Notes under the pieces: generated by a model
What the model was told of the DNA's origin: nothing
What the model saw: the letters and a program-made list of their open reading frames with translations, nothing else
Databases searched by the model: none
Shown: positions 1-8,799 of the stretch, one piece after another
Numbering within the stretch: position 1 is the stretch's first letter
How the letters are laid out: the number at the start of each line of letters is the position of its first letter
Made by a program: the position numbers and the translations under genes
NCBI RefSeq assembly: GCF_001660485.1
Contig: NZ_CP013979.1
Span: 2,480,001-2,544,000, forward strand
Reading direction: 5' to 3'
Source: Agromyces aureus
GTDB lineage: Bacteria; Actinomycetota; Actinomycetes; Actinomycetales; Microbacteriaceae
Length of the DNA: 64,000 nucleotides

Positions 1-206
1 GGGGCTGCTGAAGATCCTTGGTGACTCTTCGGGTGAGGTCGCCGTTGCGGCCGGTTCGCCATAGTCATCTCGTACTCGATCGGGGTGAGACGCCCGAGCA
101 GCGCGATGGCGGTGCCGATGATCAGGAGGACGGCAATACGCACGAGGTGGAGCCGCTGAGTGGCAGTGGCGTCCCAACGCGTTCCATGGGTGGTGCCTCG
201 CGACAC
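1..206 (-). pseudogene. Chimeric remnant: membrane-protein start joined to an IS3-family transposase end
   Basis: Read on the minus strand from a GTG at 206, the frame gives a short polar start and one hydrophobic helix of about 19 residues. It then runs, near base 99, into LGRLTPIEYE, which resembles the C-terminal LGYLTPxEYE signature of IS3-family transposases. No stop is met before the window edge. I infer that the end of a broken insertion sequence has joined an unrelated membrane-protein fragment. There is no clear ribosome site before the GTG. The transposase match rests on about ten residues, so the call is weak. Confidence 0.35.
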
Positions 207-208
207 GC

Positions 209-415
209 TTGATCAGGACAGCACCAAGAGAGCAGACACCGACCGTCTGGCCCTTTTGATCCGGCTGTCCTCGATGATGAGCACGGCACGACCACAAGGC
301 GATCAGGAGACCAGCACAACAACTGGCCCAGCGGTGCATGAGCGCTGCGCCCACCCGATTCGGTGGAAGGTTCATATGGCCATCAGGTGAGGCGGTGCAA
401 TCCCGGCCAAGCTGA
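209..415. other. Gene-poor stretch, nothing recognised
   Basis: Short open frames exist on both strands, but none has a recognisable motif or a convincing ribosome site. Base composition is less extreme than in the neighbouring genes, which fits decayed sequence. I see no terminator-grade hairpin or clear promoter here. Confidence 0.4.
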
Positions 416-970
416 TCAGTGAATGAGCGCTTTCAACAGCATCATGACGAGGCCGAATGCGGCAGTACCGATCGCGCCGACCACCCGGATTGGCCACGCC
501 GCACCACGCCGTGCAAAGGCGATCCATCCGAGGACGGCGAGGACCATGACGCCGGCCCAGAGGGCAGCCCAAAGCGCACGCGAATCCTCAACGACATCCG
601 TCGCCCCAAGGAGCAGGATGACCAACGGAATGGCGGATGACGCCAGCAACCCCAACGATCGTCGAAGCGAGAGCTGAAAAGCCTCTCCCAGCCCCCGCAC
701 GCGGTCGTGCTCGAGCCCGTGACGGGCAACAGTCCCGGCATACACGTGGGCCGCCCAGAACACGACCACCGTCGCCGCGACCTGCCAGAACAACTGCCAC
801 GCACTGGTGCCGCTTCCGCCGGCCACGACGATCATGCCGGATACGAGAATTACGCCATAGACGGATTCCTCGGTCACGAATGTCGTGCGTGCCAATTCCC
901 TCGCGCGTGAGGTTCGGGGACGCGATCTACGCACAACCCCCTCCGGTGACCCACTCATGCTGCCCAGCAT
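416..970 (-). CDS. Small membrane protein of unknown function
   Basis: This 184-residue protein (180 if the second Met at base 958 is used) has a basic, Arg-rich N-terminus followed by about four hydrophobic segments. They lie near residues 38-52, 60-78, 107-122 and 132-180. The stretch EESVYGVILVSGMIVV and the motif AAHVYAGTVARHG are typical of uncharacterised actinobacterial membrane proteins. I cannot assign a function. The gene stands alone between decayed segments, with no partner on the same strand. The regular codon use and conserved-looking motifs argue that it is a real gene. The exact start is unsure. Confidence 0.7.
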   Translation of the reverse strand: MLGSMSGSPEGVVRRSRPRTSRARELARTTFVTEESVYGVILVSGMIVVAGGSGTSAWQLFWQVAATVVVFWAAHVYAGTVARHGLEHDRVRGLGEAFQLSLRRSLGLLASSAIPLVILLLGATDVVEDSRALWAALWAGVMVLAVLGWIAFARRGAAWPIRVVGAIGTAAFGLVMMLLKALIH

Positions 971-985
971 TACACGGTGATGCTC

Positions 986-1165
986 TCAACGTCGTGACGT
1001 GGCCGGGTGCGATTCCGACGGCCGTGTGGTCGAACGCGATGCTGACGCCTCTGCAACGAAGACGGGCGTGATCTCCTGACACGCCCGCCGCAGCTTGGAC
1101 GCATCCGTCACCTGACCCGAGAACACCCGAACGTTGTCGATCCGACCTGGCCACCACCCCAAATT
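986..1165 (-). pseudogene. C-terminal fragment of a LamG/concanavalin-like domain protein
   Basis: One minus-strand frame reads GRIDNVRVFSG followed by QVTDASKLRRAC and ends at a TGA at 986-988. The IDNVRVFSG pattern resembles the last strand of LamG/jelly-roll domains in secreted actinobacterial enzymes, where a G-x-IDxVRVysg motif closes the fold. No start codon, ribosome site or upstream domain is visible, so at most a 3' fragment survives. The match is short and I hold it loosely. Confidence 0.3.
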
Positions 1166-1506
1166 GGGCCACCGGCCTGCCCACCGCCCTCACGCAATTT
1201 ACACTTCTCGGCGTCAACCGGGACACGTACGGCGCCCCCCTCAAGCTCCCGCAGCACGTCCCTACGATGCCTCACCACTGCTGAGAACGACGCCTACGCA
1301 GCCATCGCGACGACTGGCAACGCAGCGTTCCGTCGAATCGAACAGGAACGGATCCCCCATCGCGGAAGCGCGCCGCGAGCTGGCCTTCTTCGGCTGACCG
1401 AGACGGCAGCCCCCGGCTTCGTTCACGCAGGAACTCGATCAGCGGCCGAGCGCCTCAGCACTGGTGTCGCTTTCGAATAAACGTTGGATAAACGACGGGC
1501 GGCTGC
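1166..1506. other. Non-coding or decayed stretch
   Basis: No gene is supported here. A plus-strand frame stays open from about 1250 to 1480 but shows no known motif and no ribosome site. The stretch lies between two gene remnants and probably belongs to the same decayed segment. Confidence 0.4.
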
Positions 1507-1640
1507 TCAGTCGGTGAGGGAAACTGCGGCGAGCCAGTCCTTCGCGATGGCCTCGGGCGACGCATGCGATTCGATACTCTCCGTGTTGAGCGCGACCAGT
1601 CCCTCCGAGGTGAGCGCCGCACTGATCCGAGGACATGGAG
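1507..1640 (-). pseudogene. 3' end of a glycine-betaine/choline ABC transporter binding protein (OpuAC-like)
   Basis: The minus-strand frame contains SAALTSEGLVALNTESI and then SPEAIAKDWLAAVSLTD before its stop at 1507. This matches the last helices of OpuAC-type substrate-binding proteins, which end in LTtexLxxLNxxV and SPexvAxxWL. Only about 40 codons of a protein that is normally near 300 residues remain. The rest and the partner permease and ATPase genes are absent. Homology breaks near base 1640, where a short plus-strand frame (1635-1700) also ends. This is therefore a truncated leftover. Confidence 0.5.
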
Positions 1641-1719
1641 GCCGGCCGCATCGGCGGCAAGGGCGTCGTCGACCTCTCCGAGGAGGAGGCACGGCGCTGA
1701 AGGGGTCCGACCCCGCGGA

Positions 1720-2289
1720 CTACGACCGCGGAATGACCGTCAGCACACGTTCGACGTGGGTCCGGAACTCCTCCATGTAGTTGCCCAGGAACTGCGCGGT
1801 GCTCTCGACGAGCACCTCGCCGTCATCGGCGAAGACCTCCGGCGTGAAGTGGATGTACGCCTCCGGCGCCGTCATCTGGCGGGCGTTCACGAAGCTGAGC
1901 ACGGCACGCAGGCTCTGCTGGGCCACGGCCGTGCCGATCATCCCGATCGAGGCGCCGATCACGGCCGCGGGAATGTGGTCGAAGGAGTTCTGACCCCACG
2001 GCCGCGACGCCCAGTCGATCGCGTTCTTGAGCGCGCCCGGAATCGACCGGTTGTACTCGGGCGTGACGAACAGCACCGCATCGGATCGGCCGATCGCCTC
2101 CTTGAGCGCGATCGCCTCGGGTGGGTAGGCGTCGTCGTAGTCGGGACTGTAGAGGGGAAGGTCCCGGATGGGGATCTCCGTGAACTCCAGACCTTCCGGC
2201 GCGAGCCGGATGAGCGCTTTGGAAAGGGTTCGGTTGATGGATGTCGAAGAGAGACTGCCGACGAAATAGCCGACCTGATACGTGGTCAT
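1720..2289 (-). CDS. NAD(P)H-dependent FMN reductase
   Basis: This is a 189-residue flavodoxin-fold reductase of the NADPH-dependent FMN reductase / quinone reductase (ChrR-YieF) family. It transfers hydride from NAD(P)H through FMN to quinones or other acceptors in the cytoplasm. The N-terminal GSLSSTSINRTL motif binds the FMN phosphate, and PEYNRSIPGALKNAIDW near residue 80 is the family signature. The length is normal. An AAGGAG ribosome site lies five bases before the ATG. It sits 82 bases downstream of the GH3 gene on the same strand, so it could be read with the GH3 operon, but a functional link is not shown. Confidence 0.9.
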   Translation of the reverse strand: MTTYQVGYFVGSLSSTSINRTLSKALIRLAPEGLEFTEIPIRDLPLYSPDYDDAYPPEAIALKEAIGRSDAVLFVTPEYNRSIPGALKNAIDWASRPWGQNSFDHIPAAVIGASIGMIGTAVAQQSLRAVLSFVNARQMTAPEAYIHFTPEVFADDGEVLVESTAQFLGNYMEEFRTHVERVLTVIPRS

Positions 2290-2371
2290 CGCGACTCCTT
2301 GGATTCGTTCCTGCGTCCGGTCGCAGCCTACGCGCGCACCGGACGAGCGGCATCCCCCGCCTCGAAGCCCG

Positions 2372-4825
2372 CTACTCGACGCTCACGCGGGCGAGGAAGC
2401 TGCGGTCCGCACCGACGTTCACGGTCTGGCCGGTGACCTCGACACGCGCCGACTGGCGCAGATCGTCGGATGCCGCGCCGAACGACACCTCGATCGCGCC
2501 GGGTTCGAAGACGAACCCGTCGTCCTCGAGGCCGATGTACGCGAGCTGGCTCAGGTCGAACTCGACCGTGACCCGCTTCGACTCCCCCGCAGCGAGCGCG
2601 ACGCGCGCGAAGGCGACGAGCTGCTGAGCGGGGCGGGTGACGCCGCGGGCCCGGTCGGCGACATACGCCTGCACGACCTCTTCACCGCTCACCGCGCCGG
2701 TGTTGGTGATCGAGATCGTCGCCGAGACGGTTCCGGATGTCGTCACCGCGGCATCCGCCAGCGCAACCGAGCCGTACTCGAACGTCGTGTACGACAGGCC
2801 GTGCCCGAAGGCGTACAGGGGCGTGGCCGGCTGGTCCTGGTAGCCCTGGTGCATGTCGGTCTCGCTGCGCCGGTAGCCGGAACCGAGGTGCTGACCGCTG
2901 TGGATCGGGACCTGGCCCGACGTGCGCGGAATCGTGAAGGGCAGCTTTCCGCCGGGGTTGGCTGCACCGGTGAGGACGGATGCCAGGGCCCGGCCCTGCT
3001 CCGGCCCGCCGAAGTAGGCGGTCACGATCGCCGACACCGAGTCTTCGATCGAGCTGAGCGCGTAGGGGCGTCCCATCTGCACGACCGCGACGACGGGCTT
3101 GCCCGACCGGGCGGCCTCCTGCGCGAGGCGCACCTGGATGGCGGGCAGGTCGATGTCCGCCGTGTCCACGCCTTCGCCCTCGGTGCCGCCGACCGCCCCG
3201 GCCAGCCACGAAGATCGCCCGCCGAGCGCGAGCACGATCACGTCCGCGTCCGCGGCGGCGCGGAGTGCGTCGGCCGGGTCCCAGTCCTCATCGCGGAGCG
3301 GGGTGACGACGGACGCGATCTCGGCCGCCGGCAGCGCGTCGCGCAGCGCATCCGTCAGCGACCGCGCACCATATGCGCCGCGCACGACCGCTTCGAGGTC
3401 GATCGACATGAACGCCGCCATCGCCTCGGCCGCTTCGGCGGCGACATCGTCCGGCACGTCGGTCGGTGCGTCCACGCCGGCCATGTTCCCCATGCCGCCG
3501 GACATCATGACCTTCATGAGCTCGATCCCGGCAGGCTGCGTGTATGCCGCGAAGGCCGTGTACGCCGATTCGGCGTGGGGTCCGAGCACGGCGATGCGGC
3601 GCGACACTGCGGAGAGCGGCAGCACGTCGCCATCGTTCTTGAGCAGGGTGACCGACTGGTTCGCGAGGGTGACGGCGAGCTCGCCGCCGCGCCCGGCGAC
3701 CTCGCTGATCTCGATCGGGTCCTCGCTGGCGTACGGGTGCTCGAACAGGCCGAGAGCGAACTTGTCCCGTAGTGCACGATGCACGGCCTCGTTGAGCTGG
3801 CTCTCGGCGATGCGACCGCCGCGCACCGCACCCGCCAGGACCGGCCCGTAGGCGTACGGGTTGGGGAGCTCGACGTCGAGGCCCGCCGCGAGTGCGAGAG
3901 CGGCCGCTTCGACCTTGTCTTCGGCGACCTCGTTGCGCTCCACGAGCATCTGAGTGGTCATGTAGTCCGACACCACGGTGCCGGTGAATCCCAGCTCGTC
4001 GCGCAGCAGGCCCCGCAGGATCGCAGGGGATGCCGCGACCGGAACGCCGTCGATGGTCGAGTACGAGTTCATCACCGAGGCGAGGTCCGCGAGGCGTATC
4101 GCCGCTTCGAACGGACGGGCGTAGACCTCGCGGAGTTCACGTCGGGTCACCGCGGTGCCGGCCATGTTCTGGCCGGCCTCGGTCACCGAGTAGCCGAGGA
4201 AGTGCTTGGCCGTCGCGATCACGCCGGAGTCGAGGTCCTCACCCTGGAGCCCGCGGATGAAGGCGACGCCGAACGCGGTCGCGAGGTAGGGGTCTTCGCC
4301 GTAGGTCTCGTGCACGCGGCCCCAGCGCGCGTCGCGCGCGACGTCGAGCACCGGCGAGAGCGCCTGGGTGAGGCCGACCGTGCGCATCTGGTGACGGATG
4401 AGCTCGGCCATCTCCTCCACGGCGTTGGGGTTCCAGGTCGCCGCGAGGGCGATCGCGGTGGGGAACGAGGTGAAGCCGGGAGCGACCACGCCGTTCAGCG
4501 CCTCGTTGTGGAAGATGGCCGGGATGCCGGCCCGGGTGTTCTCGACGAGGTACCGCTGCAGCGCGTTGACCGACGCGGCGACCTGCGGAGCGCTCTGCGA
4601 GCCGAACATGCCGATGCCCGAGACGTGGCCGATGCCGCCGCCGAGCGCCTGCTCCACCGCGGCCGGCACGATTCCCTGCGGGCCGACGAGTCCGAACGGC
4701 ATGATGCCGACGAGTTGCTGCGCCTTCTCCTCGACCGTCAGCTGTGCGGCGAGGCGCGAGGCGCGCTCGTCGGGAGTGCCGGTGGTCGGAATCTCGACGC
4801 GCTCCTGGGTCTGGGTGGCTTCCAT
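2372..4825 (-). CDS. GH3 family beta-glycosidase with C-terminal FnIII-like domain
   Basis: This 817-residue glycoside hydrolase family 3 enzyme is probably a beta-glucosidase or beta-xylosidase. The N-terminal TIM barrel carries the AKHFLGY motif (Lys207-His208) and the nucleophile Asp287 in VVSDYMTT. The alpha/beta sandwich follows, and an FnIII-like domain with YAFGHGLSYTTFEYG at its start closes the protein. No signal peptide is seen, so it should act inside the cell on imported glycosides. I chose the ATG at 4825 because AGAAGGA lies ten bases before it; a longer frame opens at 4873. It is the last glycosidase of an MFS-GH3-GH3 operon. Confidence 0.93.
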   Translation of the reverse strand: MEATQTQERVEIPTTGTPDERASRLAAQLTVEEKAQQLVGIMPFGLVGPQGIVPAAVEQALGGGIGHVSGIGMFGSQSAPQVAASVNALQRYLVENTRAGIPAIFHNEALNGVVAPGFTSFPTAIALAATWNPNAVEEMAELIRHQMRTVGLTQALSPVLDVARDARWGRVHETYGEDPYLATAFGVAFIRGLQGEDLDSGVIATAKHFLGYSVTEAGQNMAGTAVTRRELREVYARPFEAAIRLADLASVMNSYSTIDGVPVAASPAILRGLLRDELGFTGTVVSDYMTTQMLVERNEVAEDKVEAAALALAAGLDVELPNPYAYGPVLAGAVRGGRIAESQLNEAVHRALRDKFALGLFEHPYASEDPIEISEVAGRGGELAVTLANQSVTLLKNDGDVLPLSAVSRRIAVLGPHAESAYTAFAAYTQPAGIELMKVMMSGGMGNMAGVDAPTDVPDDVAAEAAEAMAAFMSIDLEAVVRGAYGARSLTDALRDALPAAEIASVVTPLRDEDWDPADALRAAADADVIVLALGGRSSWLAGAVGGTEGEGVDTADIDLPAIQVRLAQEAARSGKPVVAVVQMGRPYALSSIEDSVSAIVTAYFGGPEQGRALASVLTGAANPGGKLPFTIPRTSGQVPIHSGQHLGSGYRRSETDMHQGYQDQPATPLYAFGHGLSYTTFEYGSVALADAAVTTSGTVSATISITNTGAVSGEEVVQAYVADRARGVTRPAQQLVAFARVALAAGESKRVTVEFDLSQLAYIGLEDDGFVFEPGAIEVSFGAASDDLRQSARVEVTGQTVNVGADRSFLARVSVE

Positions 4826-4882
4826 GGTGAATTCGTCCTTCTCTGGTGAGAACGGCGCGCGCGTGGTGGGCACCCGCCGAAT

Positions 4883-4907
4883 GCCGCGCCCCCGGTGGGG
4901 GCGCGGC
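4883..4907 (-). terminator. Intercistronic GC hairpin between two GH3 genes
   Basis: GCCGCGCCCCC and GGGGGCGCGGC pair perfectly over 11 bp with a three-base loop. The hairpin lies just past the stop of the upstream GH3 gene. No clear T-run follows, so it may be a partial terminator or an RNA-stability element that lowers expression of the downstream GH3 gene. Confidence 0.55.
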
Positions 4908-4914
4908 CGTCTGG

Positions 4915-6687
4915 TCAGTCGGTGTAGCGCAGGCCGTGGCCGAAGCGGAAGGTGGGCGACTCGGTGTCGAACGGGGTGTCTTCGCGGCTATTGCGCACGG
5001 CTTCCATCGACGACGGAAGGTCGAAGGGCAGCCTGCCCTGCGGCTTCGCGCGGCCGGTCAGCACGTCGAGGCGTGCGGCATCCGATGCCCCGTAGTCGGC
5101 GACGATCGCGGCGGCGTGATCGACGAGGTCGCCCAGGACCGCTGCGCGGTCGAGGGTGATGTCGATCACCGTCGGGACCGTCTCGCAGATGCCCCGCAAG
5201 CGGGCCTGCTCCTCGGGGGTGAACTCGAGGGATCCGGCGTGGAAGAACAGCTCGAATCCAGGCCCTCGGGGCTCGAACGGGGCGGAGATGTGGAGGACGG
5301 CGAGATCGGCATCCTCGACGGAGTCGACCTGGGTCCAGTCGGCTTCGCTCGAGATGTCGATGTTCTCGGCGTACACCTTGACCGCGCCGGTGGTCGGCAG
5401 GGTGGGCACACCGTCGCGCTCGGTGTTGCTGAGCAGCGTCATCGAGGCGCGCTGGGCCGCCGCTCCCTCGGCGACGAAGCTGTCGTTGCCGGCGATCGTA
5501 ACCGCCTGCTCCTCGTCGGCGAGGGGGTGCTCGAACAGGCCGAGCTCGATCTTCTGCGTGAGGAGGCGCACCACGGACTCGTCGAGTCGCGACTCCGGCA
5601 CCCGTCCGAGCCGCACCGCGGTGACGAGCTCTTCGGTGCACATCTCTCCGCCGAACTGGTCGACGCCTGCGTCGAGGAGGCGCACGATGCGCTCCTGGCG
5701 CGTCTTCGTCTCGAGGCCCCACGCCTTGGCGGGCATCGGGGCGCCGAGGATCTCGATGTCCGTCAGCAGTCCGAAATCCGTGCAGACGACACCGTCGAAG
5801 CCGAGCTGCGTGCGCAGCAGGTCGGTGACGATCGCCTTGTTGAAGGCGAACCCGACCTCTTCGTACTCGGTGCCGACCGGCATGCCGTAATAGGGCATCA
5901 TCGAGGCGACGCCGGCATCGATGGCCGCGATGAACGGCTCGAGGTGGGAGCGGAAGTTGCCTCCCGGGTACACCTGTTCCTTGCCGTAGGTGAAGTGCGG
6001 GTCCTCGCCGTCCTTCTGGGGGCCGCCGCCCGGGAAGTGCTTCGCCATCGCCGAGACGGAGGAGGAGCCGAGCTTCTCCCCCTGCAGGCCACGGACGTAG
6101 GCCGCCGCCAACTCGGTGGTCAGCCCGGCATCTTCGCCGAACGTCGCGCCCGCCCGAGCCCAGCGGGGCTCGGTCGCGACGTCGATCTGAGGATGCAGGG
6201 CCGACCGGAGTCCGACCGAGACGTACTCCTGGCGCACGATGTCGGCGAACCGCTCGACCAATTCCGGGGAGCGCAGGGCCGCCAGGCCGATGCTCTCCGG
6301 CCACAGCGAGAACATGCTCGACAGCGCGGATGCCGCGGGGTTGTCGACGAATCCGTGACGCGGATCGGTCGAGAAGGTGATCGGAATCCCCAGGCCCGAG
6401 CGCAGCGCGAGTTCCTGCGCGGAGTTGACCCACTGGGCGAACTCACGCGAGTCGTTCGCGTCGCCGATCACGTACAAGTGCGTGAGTCGGTGATTGATCG
6501 CGAGCGATGCCAGCGACGGCAGCCCGAACATCGTGTTCGGCTCGTCCACGGGACCGACCGACACGATCGAGAGGAACATCGTTCCTGCCTTGTCCTCGAT
6601 GGACATCCGGCTGACGAGGTCCCGGGCCCTGGCCGCGGGGGCCAATGTCGGGTCCTGGTACGGGAAGCGCGCGGTTGCGTCGGGCAT
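4915..6687 (-). CDS. GH3 family glycosidase, short form without FnIII domain
   Basis: This is a 590-residue GH3 enzyme that differs clearly from its neighbour. The barrel contains STDPRHGF near residue 106, AKHFPGGG near 215 and the nucleophile Asp304 in VVCTDFGLLTD. The second domain is short and the protein ends just after FGHGLRYTD, with no FnIII domain. It has no signal peptide. Related proteins are annotated as beta-glucosidases. The unusual insertion PQKDGEDPHFTYGKEQ after the KH motif may shape the substrate pocket. It lies 26 bases downstream of the MFS gene and is surely in the same transcript. Confidence 0.9.
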   Translation of the reverse strand: MPDATARFPYQDPTLAPAARARDLVSRMSIEDKAGTMFLSIVSVGPVDEPNTMFGLPSLASLAINHRLTHLYVIGDANDSREFAQWVNSAQELALRSGLGIPITFSTDPRHGFVDNPAASALSSMFSLWPESIGLAALRSPELVERFADIVRQEYVSVGLRSALHPQIDVATEPRWARAGATFGEDAGLTTELAAAYVRGLQGEKLGSSSVSAMAKHFPGGGPQKDGEDPHFTYGKEQVYPGGNFRSHLEPFIAAIDAGVASMMPYYGMPVGTEYEEVGFAFNKAIVTDLLRTQLGFDGVVCTDFGLLTDIEILGAPMPAKAWGLETKTRQERIVRLLDAGVDQFGGEMCTEELVTAVRLGRVPESRLDESVVRLLTQKIELGLFEHPLADEEQAVTIAGNDSFVAEGAAAQRASMTLLSNTERDGVPTLPTTGAVKVYAENIDISSEADWTQVDSVEDADLAVLHISAPFEPRGPGFELFFHAGSLEFTPEEQARLRGICETVPTVIDITLDRAAVLGDLVDHAAAIVADYGASDAARLDVLTGRAKPQGRLPFDLPSSMEAVRNSREDTPFDTESPTFRFGHGLRYTD

Positions 6688-6713
6688 GGGATTCCTTTCA
6701 GAGGGATGTCAGG

Positions 6714-8009
6714 TCAGCGCACGCCGCGGATCCGGAAGACGAGGGCGCCTCCGACTCCCGCGACGAGGCCGGCGAAGACGAACCACAGCAGGTAGCCGGC
6801 GCCGAACAGGCTCTGTCCGATCGGGATGATCAAGATACCGGCGATGAGGGGGACGACCATCGCGGGCAGGGTGTTCGCGATGTTGAGCACGCCGAGGTCC
6901 TTCGCGGTGTTCTCGGGGTCGGGGAGCACGTCGATGCACAGCGCCTGGTCGACCGCGAAGAAGAGGCCGCCGCCGATGCCGATGAATGCCTCGGCGACGA
7001 GGATGGCCACGAGGCCGGCGCTGTCGCCGAACGCGTGCGAGAATCCGAGCAGGATGATGCCCACCGCGAGCAGGATTCCGCCGAGCGCGACGAAGACACG
7101 GCGGCGGCCCATCTTGTCGGAGAGCTTGCCGCCGATGATGCTGACGACGATGAGGAAGACGGTCGACACCATCGTGGCCGTCAGGTTGAACGACAGCTGT
7201 TCGGTGATCGACATGCCGTATGAGGTGGCGAGGAACAGCGTCAGGTAGGCCGCGACACTGCCGTAGCCGAACATGATCATGGCCTTGGTGAGCCAGGCCC
7301 AGCCGAGGTCGGGGTGCTTCTTCGGGTTGAACCAGAACGTCTTGAGCAGGTTCAGGACCGACATCCGCTCCTCGCGACGCTCGGTGCGGACCTTGTCCTT
7401 CAGCACGAAGGCGAAGACGAGGCCGAGCACGAGGCCGACCGTCGCGGGGATGACCGCGCGGAGGAAGTCGTTGGGGAACGCGTTCAGCGAGATGGCGCCG
7501 GCGAGGATCGCGACGGGGGTGGCCGCGCCGACGAGGCCAGACACGAAGCCGCGGCGGTGCTCGGGCACCTGATCTGCCAGGGTGGCCGACTCTGCGGCCT
7601 GTGCGAAGTTGCTGAACAACTGCGCGCCGCACCAGCCGATGAGCAGCACCCACATGTTCGGGGCGATGCCGACGACCAGGAAGGAGAGGAAGGTCCCGAC
7701 GACGCCGGTGATGATCCACGGGCGGCGCATGCCGAACCGTGACATCGTCGCGTCCGACAGGCGGCCGGCGATCGGCTGGGACACGAGCGCGAACAGCGAG
7801 CCGACGGCGGTCACGATGCCGAGCTGCACCGGCACCTGGTCGAGGCTGACGAGTCCCTGCAGCTTGACCGACAGTCCGCCGAGGATCGGGGTGAGGATCG
7901 CGAAGTACAGGCCGAAGGCCGCGAGCGCGAAAGTGGGCGTATAGCCGCGAGGTTCCTTGCCGGGCCGATCGACGGCGAACGGCGCGGGGGCCGCCGTGGT
8001 TTGTGACAT
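6714..8009 (-). CDS. MFS sugar/glycoside transporter
   Basis: A 431-residue major facilitator protein with about twelve membrane helices. The cytoplasmic loop motif GRLSDATMSRFGMRRPW after helix 2 and its second-half copy GKLSDKMGRRR are typical of the family. A GAAGGAG ribosome site stands seven bases before the ATG. It is the first gene of the operon with the two GH3 enzymes, so it probably imports the glycoside they cleave. The divergent TetR gene and the palindromes between them suggest substrate-induced control. Confidence 0.9.
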   Translation of the reverse strand: MSQTTAAPAPFAVDRPGKEPRGYTPTFALAAFGLYFAILTPILGGLSVKLQGLVSLDQVPVQLGIVTAVGSLFALVSQPIAGRLSDATMSRFGMRRPWIITGVVGTFLSFLVVGIAPNMWVLLIGWCGAQLFSNFAQAAESATLADQVPEHRRGFVSGLVGAATPVAILAGAISLNAFPNDFLRAVIPATVGLVLGLVFAFVLKDKVRTERREERMSVLNLLKTFWFNPKKHPDLGWAWLTKAMIMFGYGSVAAYLTLFLATSYGMSITEQLSFNLTATMVSTVFLIVVSIIGGKLSDKMGRRRVFVALGGILLAVGIILLGFSHAFGDSAGLVAILVAEAFIGIGGGLFFAVDQALCIDVLPDPENTAKDLGVLNIANTLPAMVVPLIAGILIIPIGQSLFGAGYLLWFVFAGLVAGVGGALVFRIRGVR

Positions 8010-8028
8010 TGCGTGACTCCTTCGTCAT

Positions 8029-8042
8029 GATGACTCGTCATC
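8029..8042. promoter_or_regulatory. Inverted repeat in the MFS leader, possible operator
   Basis: GATGAC and GTCATC are separated by two bases, giving a perfect 6-2-6 inverted repeat. It overlaps a possible minus-strand -10 element (TAGGAT, bases 8040-8045) of the MFS-GH3 operon. A repressor bound here would block that promoter. Binding is inferred. Confidence 0.4.
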
Positions 8043-8085
8043 CTATTTGTAGGAGACGACGACAAAAGGCAATGTAGCATGAAAA

Positions 8086-8103
8086 ACCTACATCGATGTC
8101 GGT
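8086..8103. promoter_or_regulatory. 18-bp palindrome, probable TetR operator
   Basis: ACCTACATCGATGTCGGT is an 18-bp palindrome with a single mismatched pair and a perfect ACATCGATGT core. It ends 13 bases before the TTG start of the TetR gene. TGTAG half-sites recur at 8048-8053 and 8073-8077. The place and symmetry fit autoregulation by the TetR protein and control of the divergent MFS-GH3 operon. Confidence 0.6.
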
Positions 8104-8115
8104 ATTGGAGGACGT

Positions 8116-8799
8116 TTGTCGACAGGCAACTACGCGAAGGGGCTGCGGCGGCGGGACGCGATCGTCGAGGCGGCGACCAAGGTGTTCGCACGAGCCGGTT
8201 TCGAGGGAGCGTCGATCGTCGAGATCGCGGCGGATGTCGGCATCTCGCGTGCCGGCCTGCTCCATCACTTCGACTCGAAGGAAGAGTTGCTGATGGCGGT
8301 GCTCGACCAGCGCGAGGCATCGGACCGCGAGGTCTTCCTCGCCAGCGGCTCGCGCCGTGAGGGCGGAATCGGCGTCCTTCGAGGGATGGTGCGCCTGGCG
8401 CAGCGCAACGAGGGGCGTCCCGGTCTCGTGCGACTCTACGTCGCGCTCAGTGCGGAAGCGACAGCCCAGGACCATCCCGCCCACAGGTACTTCGTGGAGC
8501 ATTACACCCGGATCCTCGAGGGAACGACCGACGCATTGCAGAGCGCCAAGGCGTCGGGCTCCCTCCGGCCGGAGATCGCCCCGGATCGATTCGCCACCGA
8601 CCTCGTCGCGCTGCAGGACGGCCTGCAACTCCAGTGGTTGTTGAGGCCGGAGCGCGCACGAATCGCAGCACCGCTCGAGGCATTCATCCAATCTGCGCTC
8701 ACACACGACCTGTGGGCGCTCGGCACCGACGTGGGTTCAGGGGTCGATCGCCCTCGGGGCGTGACCAGCTCCGACTCGAACCCACCGTTCGAGAGCTAG
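8116..8799 (+). CDS. TetR/AcrR family transcriptional regulator
   Basis: A 227-residue regulator. The N-terminal helix-turn-helix is clear, with FEGASIVEIAADVGIS and RAGLLHHFDSKEELL near residues 28-60, and an effector-binding C-terminal domain follows. It starts at a TTG with GGAGG four bases before it. It is divergent from the MFS-GH3-GH3 operon and is probably its repressor. The last 20 or so residues are low in conserved character, and the same frame continues past the stop into a B3/4-domain remnant. The original C-terminus may therefore have been changed by the rearrangement there. Confidence 0.9.
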   Translation: MSTGNYAKGLRRRDAIVEAATKVFARAGFEGASIVEIAADVGISRAGLLHHFDSKEELLMAVLDQREASDREVFLASGSRREGGIGVLRGMVRLAQRNEGRPGLVRLYVALSAEATAQDHPAHRYFVEHYTRILEGTTDALQSAKASGSLRPEIAPDRFATDLVALQDGLQLQWLLRPERARIAAPLEAFIQSALTHDLWALGTDVGSGVDRPRGVTSSDSNPPFES

